Shown here: in pieces, positions 50,385 to 58,894 of the stretch
Layout of the letters: every line of letters begins with the position of its first letter
How positions within the stretch are numbered: the first letter of the stretch is position 1
Assembly (NCBI GenBank): GCA_964441775.1
Contig: CAYTVL010000019.1
Location: forward strand, 1-64,000
Length of the DNA: 64,000 nucleotides
Source: SYOC01 sp964441775
Lineage (GTDB): Bacteria; Desulfobacterota; Binatia; Bin18
Direction: 5' to 3'
The notes under the pieces: generated by a model
Told to the model about the DNA's origin: nothing
The model's database searches: none
What the model saw: only the letters and a program-made list of their open reading frames with translations
Made by a program: the position numbers and the translations under genes

Positions 50385-52183
50385 GAGGCTGTAGAAAAAC
50401 CTCTTTCCCGTCGGCTAGAGGCAGGCGCAGCAGACTCCAACCAGACGCGGGAAAGCCCTTTCTTCCCAGCAGGGCCTTCGCGTTGGTGCGAAAGAGGCCG
50501 CCACGCCGCCAGGGCGGCAGGCTTTGGCCCCTCATGTGACGTTGTTGCTCGGTCTCCATGTTCACCTCGCATATCCGCAATGCGCCAACTTCTCAATGTT
50601 CTGCATCACACAGTACAGTTTCCATTGCCCATCGACCTTGGTGCGGCCCCGCAGCGTAAAGCAGTCCAACCGTTTGTTGTGACGTAGGTTGCCAAAGACC
50701 GGCTCCGCCGTCGCGAAGCGGCGCGTAATCATTTCTTTGCCCGTGGGGCTGTCGATCTTACGTTTCATCTGCGCAGTATAGGTCTCAGGCTTGCCCGCCG
50801 TCGGCCCCAAGCGAACGGCAACTTGCCGCACGGGAGTCTGGTTGGGATTCCGCAAACAGCGCTCTCGGATGGCACAGGGCCCACAGGCGGTCTTGCGCCC
50901 CGTGAACTTCAGTGCCACAAAGCCCTGCAAATCCCGGTGGTGCCCGTTGCGGTAGAGGCGTTCGCCCACCGGACACACACAAGGGGAGTGATCTTCTGCC
51001 AGCTGGAAATCCTGCGAGCGGAACAAGCGCGGTGTGGCGGGGACAGCTCCTTTGTTGTAAAGCGGCGATGGTTTGCGGCGGTGTTTCTCCTGACCGTTGT
51101 AGCGCGGATCACGTTTGCGGTGGCCGTTATCGGGCACGTAGGCGTCGATCCCCTGCTCGGCGAGCTGTTTGAGGTTGTCCTCACTATAATACCCCGCATC
51201 AGCAGTGATGACCGTGGCGTCCGCCCGGAGCGTGTGCACGGCCTCCAGCACCGGCAGTAGCAGTTCCTGTTCTTGCCCCACCCCATGCGCCTGCGCGTCC
51301 ACGATGATCTGGTGCTGCTCATAGACCACCGCCACTCCCGTATACCCTTGGATCACTCCCTTGCCAGTGGCCATCTTGGCCGACTCATTGTCGGTACGAT
51401 TCGACTTGCGGATTCCGCCACGCACGCCTCGCCGGTCTTTCGGATGGGCCTGGAGCCAGGTCCGGATTTGCTCGGCCTCTCGCTTCAGGCGCTCCCCTTG
51501 GCGCACTTCGCGCGTGCGCAACGAGGGCTCGTAGGTGTGCGTGAGGTCCTCTTGGCGATGGCGCGCCACCAGCCTCCGCACGGCACGGTTCATCTTCTTC
51601 GCTTCCCTCTGTAACTCTTTGCGCGTGCCGCTTCTCGCCTTGGAGGCGTTGCTGGGCAGTTTCACCCCATCAATCGCAAAGAGCTGCCGCCCGATCAGGC
51701 CCTGGCGATCGCAGACCATTAATACTTGGGTAAAGAGATGACAGAGGGCCTCGCCCCCCGTGCTGACAAAAGTCGCTAAGGTGGTGAAGTGGGGCGTGGC
51801 CCCGCCACAGACCGCCATAAAGAGGACATTCTGCTGACAAGCGCTTTCAATGGCGCGGGAACTCACCAATCCTCGCCAATAGGCCAGGAGGATAATCTTG
51901 AGCAGCAAGGCTGGGGCATAGGCTGGCGCGCCACCCTCGTCATTGCGAAAACGTTGATCAAACTCGGAGAGATCCATCTCATGGTCAATCAAAGAACAGA
52001 GGGCATATTCGAAGGAGCCCGGCAAAATTTGACGAGTGAAATCTACGCTCATAAGCTTGGGACTCAGATCAATTGGCTTGTAGCGCGCCATCGGGACGTC
52101 CTTGCCTGAGAGAGAACTGTTGACACGACTATGCCCTCACCGTTGCTTCTCAGCAAGCGTACGACAGGTTTTTCTACAGCCTC
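50385..52183 (-). mobile_element. IS1182-family insertion sequence, complete
   Basis: The 1,799-base element has perfect 18-base terminal inverted repeats, GAGGCTGTAGAAAAACCT (50385-50402) and its complement (52166-52183). Both ends are flanked by AAC (50382-50384 and 52184-52186), an apparent 3-base target duplication. It carries one intact transposase gene. The insertion point is the GTT triplet of an integron-type core site. Confidence 0.88.
50562..52091 (-). CDS. IS1182-family transposase
   Basis: This 509-residue DDE transposase begins ARYKPIDLSPKLMSVDFTRQILPGSFEYAL, the DUF772-type N-terminal domain of IS1182/IS5-like enzymes. The catalytic core has FAIDGVKLPSNASK (first Asp), VITADAGYYSEDNL (second Asp) and a late Glu before TAEPVFGNLRHNKRLDCFTLRG, which is the typical C-terminal motif. 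A Cys-rich insert (CVCPVGERLYRNG, CGPCAIRERCLRNP) is also typical. The frame is intact, so the element may still move. Confidence 0.95.
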   Translation of the reverse strand: MARYKPIDLSPKLMSVDFTRQILPGSFEYALCSLIDHEMDLSEFDQRFRNDEGGAPAYAPALLLKIILLAYWRGLVSSRAIESACQQNVLFMAVCGGATPHFTTLATFVSTGGEALCHLFTQVLMVCDRQGLIGRQLFAIDGVKLPSNASKARSGTRKELQREAKKMNRAVRRLVARHRQEDLTHTYEPSLRTREVRQGERLKREAEQIRTWLQAHPKDRRGVRGGIRKSNRTDNESAKMATGKGVIQGYTGVAVVYEQHQIIVDAQAHGVGQEQELLLPVLEAVHTLRADATVITADAGYYSEDNLKQLAEQGIDAYVPDNGHRKRDPRYNGQEKHRRKPSPLYNKGAVPATPRLFRSQDFQLAEDHSPCVCPVGERLYRNGHHRDLQGFVALKFTGRKTACGPCAIRERCLRNPNQTPVRQVAVRLGPTAGKPETYTAQMKRKIDSPTGKEMITRRFATAEPVFGNLRHNKRLDCFTLRGRTKVDGQWKLYCVMQNIEKLAHCGYAR

Positions 52184-52279
52184 AACGGCCCGTCTCAGCG
52201 GCAAGGCCCCAAACCGAACACTTTCAGATTCAGCAGGAACCGCAACTGGGGCCGCGTCCGCTGGAGGCGCGTGTTAGGC
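52184..52279 (-). other. Integron attC site, interrupted at its core by the IS
   Basis: On the minus strand: R'' box GCCTAAC (52279-52273), arm CAGCGG...GGCCCC (52263-52248), a 37-base centre, then the complementary arm GGGGCC...CCGCTG (52210-52196), ending at GTT next to the IS. When the IS and one AAC copy are removed, the R' box GTTAGGC (50384-50378) is restored and pairs perfectly with R''. Total size would be about 100 bases. It lies 7 bases past the 3' end of the Abi-C gene. Confidence 0.75.
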
Positions 52280-52285
52280 GTATCT

Positions 52286-53095
52286 TTAGAATGGAACATC
52301 ATCATCAAAGTTCTCAACTTCGGCGGGCGACGTCTGAATACCCTCTTTCTCGATAGCCTCAATGAATCGGATCGAACTGGTCACGTGACTAAAGATCAAG
52401 AGGCTTTCGTGGTAATTCAGTACCTTATTGTCGTGTGCAAGGCTCTGCTCATTTCTCACGCGATTAAAAGCTTCCATGACTGAAATGCCCGATCGCAGTA
52501 TGCGTTCCGTCATATCTGACTCAATGAGCCCTTCGTGCTTCAGAGCCTTCACGTATTCGCCCACAAGACTGTGTAGCGGTTTCTCCCGTGATGTCTCGAT
52601 TCCCCTCTTGCTACAGAGCACGCGGAAGTACTTCAGTACGAAGGTGTGAAGTCGATCGAGGCCACTCTCCGGCTCGTTTTTGTCGATCGATTCGCGTACT
52701 GAACGAGCCAAAGCTTCGAACGACTGATCCTCGATGTTCGGTGTTACCGCCCCAATATCCGGAACAGGTGCACTCTCCCTTAACCGGCGGACGATACGCA
52801 AGCATTCTTCCGGAGCCTCTTCTAGATTGCCGTACCCCTTGAATTCGTTCCACTCAGTAAAGAGAAGCTCAAGCACTCGCCCAACCAAATAGTTACTTTC
52901 GCGCTCCCAGAAGGCGCGCATCCGATTCGCCTTCGATCCGCTGCCGTAGTCATATTTGGCGTCGTAGATGTTGATTCCGAAACTCTCAAGGAAGAACTCG
53001 GCGAACGTTCGATTCGAGAAGTTCAGAACGTAACCGCTTCCCATCCCAAAGGCACGCTCAAGCTTGCGTTTCTCAATAGCGGTTAGATCTGACAT
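52286..53095 (-). CDS. Abortive-infection (Abi-C/HEPN) family protein, cassette-borne
   Basis: This 269-residue protein starts at ATG 53095, with AGGAG 5 bases before it. The N-terminal half (YVLNFSNRTFAEFFLESFGINIYD ... MRAFWERESNYLVGRVLELL) matches a region often found before Abi-C domains. The C-terminal half (LHTFVLKYFRVLCSKRGIETSREKPLHSLVGEYVKAL ... AFNRVRNEQSLAHDN) is the Abi-C fold, with RNEQSLAH as the R-x6-H HEPN RNase motif. Such proteins cleave RNA during phage infection. It fills a cassette between a core box at 53118 and the attC at 52184. Confidence 0.78.
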   Translation of the reverse strand: MSDLTAIEKRKLERAFGMGSGYVLNFSNRTFAEFFLESFGINIYDAKYDYGSGSKANRMRAFWERESNYLVGRVLELLFTEWNEFKGYGNLEEAPEECLRIVRRLRESAPVPDIGAVTPNIEDQSFEALARSVRESIDKNEPESGLDRLHTFVLKYFRVLCSKRGIETSREKPLHSLVGEYVKALKHEGLIESDMTERILRSGISVMEAFNRVRNEQSLAHDNKVLNYHESLLIFSHVTSSIRFIEAIEKEGIQTSPAEVENFDDDVPF

Positions 53096-53117
53096 CGACT
53101 CCTCATGACCTTGTTAC

Positions 53118-53124
53118 GCCTAAC
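53118..53124 (-). other. Integron-type core box at the start of the Abi-C cassette
   Basis: Minus-strand GTTAGGC, identical to the R' box at 50378, lies 23 bases upstream of the Abi-C start. It marks the cassette boundary. No partner box with complementary arms is recognisable to its right, so this is the array's edge or an attI-like end. Confidence 0.55.
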
Positions 53125-53155
53125 TACGATTGAACTTCCTTACTTCTCTCTACCT

Positions 53156-53272
53156 GTAGATGGAGCCATCTATTCATAGATGTTCCTATATACCCGTAGA
53201 TGGGGCTTCGTCTATCTATTCGTAGATGGATTAAATGGGTCGTCATCGGTGGCTCTCTCTCTATGTAGATGG
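53156..53272. repeat. Cluster of four GTAGATGG repeats
   Basis: Exact GTAGATGG copies start at 53156, 53196, 53222 and 53265. A variant CATAGATG (53175) and complementary CATCTA and TCTATC pieces lie between them. Spacing is irregular (40, 26 and 43 bases). They could bind a protein or form an attachment region at the edge of the cassette array; function is unknown. Confidence 0.6.
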
Positions 53273-53493
53273 GCTGCTCGTTTGCCCCTACCGTTGTGGT
53301 CTCGATCTGGTTTGTTCCCCCCAAGGCTTCCCCTATGTGAGAACACGCGGCCAGTCATAGCAAAATGTTCCTGCCTCTAGCAACTGCAAAATTTTTGATC
53401 GATGAGATGCAGGTTGCAACGACCCTCCACGGCGTTGCCCTTTCATCTGTTCTAATGCTAAGGCCCACTCAGATTCTTTGCTTTGGAGGCGTT

Positions 53494-54492
53494 ATGTTGC
53501 AAACTGCTCTCTGTCGTCAGCTTGGCATCGAATATCCGATTTTTTCGGTGGGCATGGGTGGTGGCATGGCTGGGCCGGAACTCACAGCGTCAGTATCAAA
53601 TGCGGGCGGTTGCGGCGTGCTCGGCATGGGTGGCCTGCCCGCGCGTTTCATTCGTGAACAAATCCAGCAAACGCGTACGCTGACGGACAAACCATTCGGG
53701 GTCAATATCATCTTGCCATTGTTGCAAGAAGGGCAAGTTGAAACGTGTCTCGATGAGCAAGTACCGATCCTCGTGCTGTTCTGGGGCGATCCCAAGCCCT
53801 ACATTGAAGAAGCCCATCGGCGTGGGACGAAAGTGTTCATACAAGTTGGTTCGGTGGAAGAAGCAAAAGCTGCCGCCGAGGCTGGGATTGACGGAATTAT
53901 TGCTCAAGGTGTGGAAGCCGGCGGGCATGTGAAGAGCACGACCTCGCTTTCGACTATCGTGCCTGCCGTAGTCGAAGCTGTGAGCCCCATTCCAGTCATT
54001 GCCTCCGGCGGCATCGCGAATGGCAAGGGCATTGTGGCGGCGCTGAGCCTCGGGGCGCAGGCGGTGTCGATGGGCACCCGTTTTCTTTGTAGTGAGGAAA
54101 CACAAGTGATCCGTGCGTACAAAGAGCGCGTGGTGCGCAGTAAAGCGGAAGATACGGTGTACACGTTTCTCTTTGACGTGGGCTGGCCTGATGCTGCTCA
54201 CCGTGTGTTACGGAACGCTGCACTCAATGAGTGGGAAGCTGCGGGCCGCCCGCAGACCGGGACGCGCCCCGAAGAAGGAAGCGTCATTGGAACGATGTCG
54301 ATGGCAGGTACGCGAGTGGAGGTGCCGAAGTACGCAGTTTTCCCTCCGATGACCGGCTTCTCTGGCGATGTGGAACAAATGGCTCTCTATGCTGGTGAAT
54401 CCTGTACGCTGATTCACGATATCAAGCCAGCGGGGCAGATCGTACGCGACCTCGTGCACGAGGCGGAGGAGGTGCTGAAAGGGTTGGCGTGA
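53494..54492 (+). CDS. Nitronate monooxygenase (2-nitropropane dioxygenase family)
   Basis: ATG 53494 has the ribosome site GGAGG; an upstream in-frame ATG lacks one. The 332-residue FMN protein begins MLQTALCRQLGIEYPIFSVGMGG and has VSNAGGCGVLGMGG, GIDGIIAQGVEAGGHV (catalytic His region) and VIASGGIANGKGIVAALSLGAQAVSMGTRFL, the full family set. It oxidises nitronates, or in relatives acts as an enoyl reductase-like FMN enzyme. It is transcribed away from the cassette array and towards the convergent MFS gene. Confidence 0.92.
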   Translation: MLQTALCRQLGIEYPIFSVGMGGGMAGPELTASVSNAGGCGVLGMGGLPARFIREQIQQTRTLTDKPFGVNIILPLLQEGQVETCLDEQVPILVLFWGDPKPYIEEAHRRGTKVFIQVGSVEEAKAAAEAGIDGIIAQGVEAGGHVKSTTSLSTIVPAVVEAVSPIPVIASGGIANGKGIVAALSLGAQAVSMGTRFLCSEETQVIRAYKERVVRSKAEDTVYTFLFDVGWPDAAHRVLRNAALNEWEAAGRPQTGTRPEEGSVIGTMSMAGTRVEVPKYAVFPPMTGFSGDVEQMALYAGESCTLIHDIKPAGQIVRDLVHEAEEVLKGLA

Positions 54493-54502
54493 AAGTAGTA
54501 TG

Positions 54503-55732
54503 TTACCGTGACTCCTCCTCATGCACCCAACGCAGAGTCACAAGCCCAATCGAGGCAATCGTTGTGAGCACGAGCCACGAGGCGTGATAGGCTCCGGTCT
54601 TGTCCGCTAAGAGCCCAAAGAGTGGAGGGGCAATGAGCGTTGCCGGGGCGGAGAGGACCTGCACGAGAGAGATCGCCGATCCAGCGGACTCAGCCCCGAC
54701 GGTCTCAATAATCAACGTACCGAGAACGCCGGTCCACGCAAACGCGGAGACGCCGAAGAGCACCGAGAGTAGGGCCACGAACCCCAAAGGCGTATGGCCA
54801 GGTAAGAGTGCGGCGCAGAGCGTGCTGGCAACGGTCATCGAGATAATGAGGACAAGCGCGGGTTTGCGTCTGCCTTGAAACTGTCGATCGCTCACTAACC
54901 CCCAACCGATCCGTGCGAACATGGCGGCGATGTTCACCACCACGAAAAGTGCGCCCGCTACGACGACTGAGGCTCCCAATGCTTCGTGCAGGAAGAGTAC
55001 GAAGTAGGTCGTGGCTGACATCTGAGTAAAGACTTGACAATTAAAAATGAGGGCGAGCCTAAGAAGGTCGAAATCTCGCGTGAGATCTTTGAATGACCGC
55101 ATGGCGCTTGGCCCTGCCGCTTTGGGGCGTGGTGGATCAAAGTACGCAAAGATGATGAGCGCCGCGCCGAGGAGCGATAAGAAGCCACCGGCAAGATAGG
55201 CGGACCGCCAGCCATAATGCAGAGCCAGGAGTGGAGCGACGCCAGCGGCCAGCATGCCTCCGATCGGCACCCCCGTCTGGCGAATCCCCATCGCCAATCC
55301 ACGTTGCTGTTGTGGAAACCAGCGCATCACCGCTGCACTTCCTGCCGGATTCTGAATCCCCGTCCCTAACCCGATCCCTAAACAACTGAGCACCAGGCTC
55401 CAAAGTCCATGACTCATCGAGACCAGGAAAGCGGCTAAGACGCCCAGCATCGCTGAAAGGATCAGCACCCGTCGTTCTCCTACGCGATCGGCTGCCCGCC
55501 CGCCGAACAACGCCGAGGGGGCTGAAGCAAGAGCGACTGTCGTAGAGATGAGTCCGATTTCGGCACGGCTGATGTGGAGGTCATCCTGAAGAAAGGGCGC
55601 CAACGGACCAAACGCGGAGGCGAGGATGTTCGTCGCTGCCTGCCCTAACGTGGTCATCGCCAGCGCATACCAGCGGTAGCGCTCCAAGGCGAGCAACGAA
55701 GAGCTATAAGAAAAGAGCTTCATCGGTGTCAT
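54503..55732 (-). CDS. Major facilitator superfamily transporter
   Basis: From ATG 55732 it encodes a 409-residue, 12-helix carrier; a longer in-frame start (55834) exists but adds a charged, unconserved head. Typical elements are GRAADRVGERRVLILSAMLG (the loop 2-3 motif G-R-x-x-D-R-x-G-x-R), a GIRQTGVPIGGMLAAG helix and a matching second half (GLVSDRQFQGRRKPAL). It belongs to the anion:cation/oxalate-formate-like part of the family by general look only. It is divergent from the CoA-transferase gene, suggesting organic-acid uptake, which is inference. Confidence 0.9.
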   Translation of the reverse strand: MTPMKLFSYSSSLLALERYRWYALAMTTLGQAATNILASAFGPLAPFLQDDLHISRAEIGLISTTVALASAPSALFGGRAADRVGERRVLILSAMLGVLAAFLVSMSHGLWSLVLSCLGIGLGTGIQNPAGSAAVMRWFPQQQRGLAMGIRQTGVPIGGMLAAGVAPLLALHYGWRSAYLAGGFLSLLGAALIIFAYFDPPRPKAAGPSAMRSFKDLTRDFDLLRLALIFNCQVFTQMSATTYFVLFLHEALGASVVVAGALFVVVNIAAMFARIGWGLVSDRQFQGRRKPALVLIISMTVASTLCAALLPGHTPLGFVALLSVLFGVSAFAWTGVLGTLIIETVGAESAGSAISLVQVLSAPATLIAPPLFGLLADKTGAYHASWLVLTTIASIGLVTLRWVHEEESR

Positions 55733-55987
55733 TGAGAATGAGCGGCGCTCTTTTCCTCTGTGTTCCAATGCTGCTTGTTGTGGCCCTTGGTCATCAATCT
55801 CTCCTCCTCCAGGCTCCATATTTGCGGTCGTCACGATGTACCCTGGACTGTGAGCTTGAGCAACTCCCTACGCTACGGTGGAGCGCGATGGATCAGTGGG
55901 AACAAAACATCAAGCTGGAGATTCCCTTGTGAAGGAAAAATGTGTATTCCTTTTTGTCAACACGCAACGGTGGGGAATTGGAGTAGC

Positions 55988-57310
55988 ATGATGGACTGGC
56001 GCGACCAAAATAGAGAAAAAATTATTACTGCCCAGCGAGCGGCGGGGATGATTCGCTCTGGGCAACGAGTTCTGATTTCGCTGGGGACGGTGGAGCCGCA
56101 GTACATTGCCAATGCGCTCTGTGACCGTTGGCAAGAGCTACGCGACGTGGAGATCTTTACCAGTAATACGATGAAGCCCTATGCGTGGTTCGACAAAGAG
56201 CGTAGCGCGGCGTTCAAAATACAGGCAGGCTATCTGTCTGCCGCTTCTCGTCCACTCTATCAAGAGAAGCGCATCGAGTACGCCATCAATACCGTCTACT
56301 CTCCGGCCAAATGGCTGGAGCCCAGCCGTTCCGCCGCTCTGATGAACGCTGACGTATTGTTCATTACTCTCTCGCCGCCAAACGAACAGGGCTTCTGCAG
56401 TTTTGGCGAACAACTCTGGTATTCGCGGGCGTGGGTGGAGCGCACCCCGCTGATCATCGCTGAAATTAACCCGCTGTTAGTACGCACTGGGGGTGATAAC
56501 TACGTCCACATTTCACAAATTGATTACTTGGTTGAGCAGCCGGAACCGACTCGGCCTTTCAGTCTGACCTTGGTGGTGTCTCCCGATGAACAAGAAGCGG
56601 CAGAAAAGATCGGCGCCTCGGTGGCCTCTCTGGTGAACGACGGCGACACCGTGCAGATTGGCTTAGGGTCGGTCTCGATGGCGGCGGGATTTTACTTACG
56701 CGAGAAGAATGATCTTGGCATCCATTCCGAGATCATCACCTCGGCTATGATCGACCTCTATAAGCGTGGGGTAATCACTGGCAAGAAGAAAACGCTGCAT
56801 CCTGAGAAGATGGTGGCGACCGGCATGTTCATGGAGCCGGAAGACTACGCGTTTGTAGACGGCAATCCCACAATAGAACTGCGAGACGCGTTCTACACGA
56901 ATAATCCTGCGGTTATCGCCCAGAACCATAATCAGGTCGCGATCAATAATGCATTGTCCGTCGATTTCACTGGTCAAGTGACGGCGGAGGCGTTTGGTCC
57001 GCAGATGTACACTGGTGTGGCCGGGCAGCTCGATTTCGTACTTGGGGCTTACTTATCACCCGGCGGTAAATCAATTACCGTGCTGCCCTCGACTGCGCGT
57101 GGTGGGACCGTGTCCCGCGTCGTATCGATGTTTCCCGAAGGACAAATTGTGTCGTTGCCCCGCACCTATATTGATTATGTGGTCACTGAATATGGCGTTG
57201 CCTCGCTTGCAGGCAAGACGGAACGGGAGCGGGCAGAGGCTTTGATTGACATTGCGCATCCACAGTTCCGCGAAGAGCTACGGACGGCGGCGCGGAAGCG
57301 ATTCGGCTAA
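55988..57310 (+). CDS. Acetyl-CoA hydrolase/CoA-transferase (4-hydroxybutyrate CoA-transferase type)
   Basis: I choose ATG 55988, with TTGGAG 8 bases upstream; the in-frame sequence before it overlaps the divergent gene's leader. The 440-residue protein has the two-half CoA-transferase fold: RVLISLGTVEPQYIANALCDR at the first CoA-binding region, GDTVQIGLGSVSMAAGFYL in the second, and the diagnostic end VVTEYGVASLAGKTERERAEALIDIAHPQFREEL. It transfers CoA between short-chain acids. The following SDR is 30 bases away, so a small acid-activation operon is likely. Confidence 0.9.
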   Translation: MMDWRDQNREKIITAQRAAGMIRSGQRVLISLGTVEPQYIANALCDRWQELRDVEIFTSNTMKPYAWFDKERSAAFKIQAGYLSAASRPLYQEKRIEYAINTVYSPAKWLEPSRSAALMNADVLFITLSPPNEQGFCSFGEQLWYSRAWVERTPLIIAEINPLLVRTGGDNYVHISQIDYLVEQPEPTRPFSLTLVVSPDEQEAAEKIGASVASLVNDGDTVQIGLGSVSMAAGFYLREKNDLGIHSEIITSAMIDLYKRGVITGKKKTLHPEKMVATGMFMEPEDYAFVDGNPTIELRDAFYTNNPAVIAQNHNQVAINNALSVDFTGQVTAEAFGPQMYTGVAGQLDFVLGAYLSPGGKSITVLPSTARGGTVSRVVSMFPEGQIVSLPRTYIDYVVTEYGVASLAGKTERERAEALIDIAHPQFREELRTAARKRFG

Positions 57311-57340
57311 TTTTCTACATTGTAAGGCAAGGAGAGAAGA

Positions 57341-58093
57341 ATGGACCGACTGAAAAACAAAGTGGCGATTATTACCGGCGGGGGCTCGGGCATTGGTCGA
57401 GCAAGCTGTCTGCTATTTGCTCGTGAGGGCGCGAAGGTCGTTGTCGCGGACTATATCCCCGATGGTGGTAATGAAACTGTTCGACAAATTAAATCAGTAA
57501 ACGGAGAGGCAAGTTTCGTCCTGACTGATGTGTCGAAGTCGACGGATGTGCAGAATATGATCGCGACCACGGTGAAAACCTATGGTCGGGTTGATATACT
57601 TTTTAATAACGCCGGTATTGAAGGCCCTTCTGCGAAATTGGGTAACTATAAAGAAGAAGATTGGGATCGCGTCATCGCGATTGATTTGACGGCAGTGTAC
57701 CTCGGCATCAAATACGTGCTGCCTGAAATGATGAAGCAAGGTGGTGGGGTGATTCTCAGCACGGCGTCGGTGGCGGGACTCGTGGGGTTTCCCGGCAGTG
57801 GCGCGTATGCCGCGGCGAAAGCTGGCGTGATTAACATGACTCGTATGGTCGCATTGGAGTATGCGGATAAGAATATCCGGGTGAATTGTATATGCCCGGG
57901 CATTATTGAGACGCCGATGGTTGATCGCGTGGTGGGAAACCGCTCGAAGGAGCGAGTGGTCAAAGCCGAGCCGATTGGTCGGTTGGGCAGGGCGGAAGAC
58001 ATTGCGAACGCCGCGCTTTTCTTGGCGAGCGATGAGTCCTCGTTTGCGACCGGGGCTCCGTTCATCATCGACGGCGGTTATGTGGCGCGCTAG
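57341..58093 (+). CDS. Short-chain dehydrogenase/reductase (FabG-like)
   Basis: This is a 250-residue classical SDR. The cofactor motif is ITGGGSGIGRASC, then NNAGIEG, the catalytic Ser in ILSTASVAG, the Tyr-Lys pair in YAAAKAG, and the C-terminal FATGAPFIIDGGYVAR. All catalytic residues are present. An acidic residue after beta-2 (VVADY) suggests NAD over NADP. It follows the CoA-transferase with a 30-base gap and a good ribosome site (AAGGAGAG). The substrate is likely a hydroxyacyl or cyclic alcohol. Confidence 0.93.
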   Translation: MDRLKNKVAIITGGGSGIGRASCLLFAREGAKVVVADYIPDGGNETVRQIKSVNGEASFVLTDVSKSTDVQNMIATTVKTYGRVDILFNNAGIEGPSAKLGNYKEEDWDRVIAIDLTAVYLGIKYVLPEMMKQGGGVILSTASVAGLVGFPGSGAYAAAKAGVINMTRMVALEYADKNIRVNCICPGIIETPMVDRVVGNRSKERVVKAEPIGRLGRAEDIANAALFLASDESSFATGAPFIIDGGYVAR

Positions 58094-58186
58094 GTCAGAG
58101 ATCTTTCTGCCCACCTGTCTTTCTTTTTCGCGAGAGCAGTGCAAAGCTCGAATGATAGATCTCTCCCTCGGGATAAGGAGGAAAAT

Positions 58187-58879
58187 ATGGGAGCAGCGTT
58201 CAGCGTGCTCTTTTGGTGGCTGCTGTTTGGTGGGACGCATATCGTTCTTTCTTCTTCGGCCGTGCGCCCCAAATTGGTTGCCCGATTAGGTGAACGCCCA
58301 TTTCTAGGGGTATATTCTCTGGTCGCCTTGGCGACGTTTATTCTTCTTGTTCGCTCCTATGCCTACCAGAAACATGCCGGTCCACATTTGTGGCGCACGT
58401 TCGGTCCATATTTGGTGGCTCGCGATCTTAATATGGTGTTAATGGGGCTAGCCTTCGTGCTCCTGGTCCTGGGTTTGGCCTCGAGACCGCCGAGTTCCAT
58501 GCTGGCCAGCGGAGCGCCAGAGGCCCACGGCGTCACCCGCATTACCCGCCACCCCACGTTCGCCGCCATCTTTGTGTTTGGTCTTGCCCATTGTGTGATA
58601 ACCGGGTACCTCTCGGACCTTGTCTTCTTTGGCGGTTTTGCCGTGTTTGCGTGGATTGGGGCCAAGCATCAGGACTCGCGGAAAGTCCTGGATGTTCCCG
58701 GATACGCCGAGTTTATGAGCGCCACCTCTTTTTTCCCTTTTCAAGCAATCCTGAATGGCAGGCAACGCCTCGACCGAGAAGAAGTGCGGTGGTCGATCGT
58801 ACTTGTTGCGCTTGTCATATTCTATATTGTAAGAGCGTATCATCCACAGCTTTTCGGTGGCGTTTTGATGACACTCTAG
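58187..58879 (+). CDS. NnrU family membrane protein
   Basis: ATG 58187 follows AAGGAGG. The 230-residue product has six or seven membrane helices. WWLLFGGTHIVLSSSAVRPKLVARLGERPFLGVYSLVALATFILLV is the NnrU start, and GVTRITRHPTFAAIFVFGLAH is the conserved middle loop with HP. NnrU proteins are tied to denitrification or hemoprotein assembly in some bacteria and resemble isoprenylcysteine methyltransferase-like folds. No denitrification genes are near, so function is open. Confidence 0.88.
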   Translation: MGAAFSVLFWWLLFGGTHIVLSSSAVRPKLVARLGERPFLGVYSLVALATFILLVRSYAYQKHAGPHLWRTFGPYLVARDLNMVLMGLAFVLLVLGLASRPPSSMLASGAPEAHGVTRITRHPTFAAIFVFGLAHCVITGYLSDLVFFGGFAVFAWIGAKHQDSRKVLDVPGYAEFMSATSFFPFQAILNGRQRLDREEVRWSIVLVALVIFYIVRAYHPQLFGGVLMTL

Positions 58880-58894
58880 GACAACAACAGAAAG

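Larger units (their letters stand above)
53096..53493. other. Cassette-array edge with no clear gene
   Basis: This region holds the leader of the Abi-C cassette, the core box at 53118-53124, the GTAGATGG repeat cluster, and the upstream region of the nitronate monooxygenase gene. I see no convincing gene in it. Confidence 0.5.

Noticed and set aside
48941..50596. Methyltransferase-like/HEPN gene starting at 50596 with 79 extra residues
   Set aside because: The extension lies inside the IS element and crosses its terminal repeat and the attC core box; ATG 50359 has a ribosome site within the cassette.
47379..53272. CRISPR array
   Set aside because: The repeats are few, irregularly spaced and not separated by unique spacers of constant length; the structure fits attC sites and a small repeat cluster. 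No cas genes are present.
55760..55987. N-terminal extension of the CoA-transferase
   Set aside because: It overlaps the possible 5' end of the divergent MFS gene, shows no conserved residues and has no ribosome site; family homology begins after ATG 55988.
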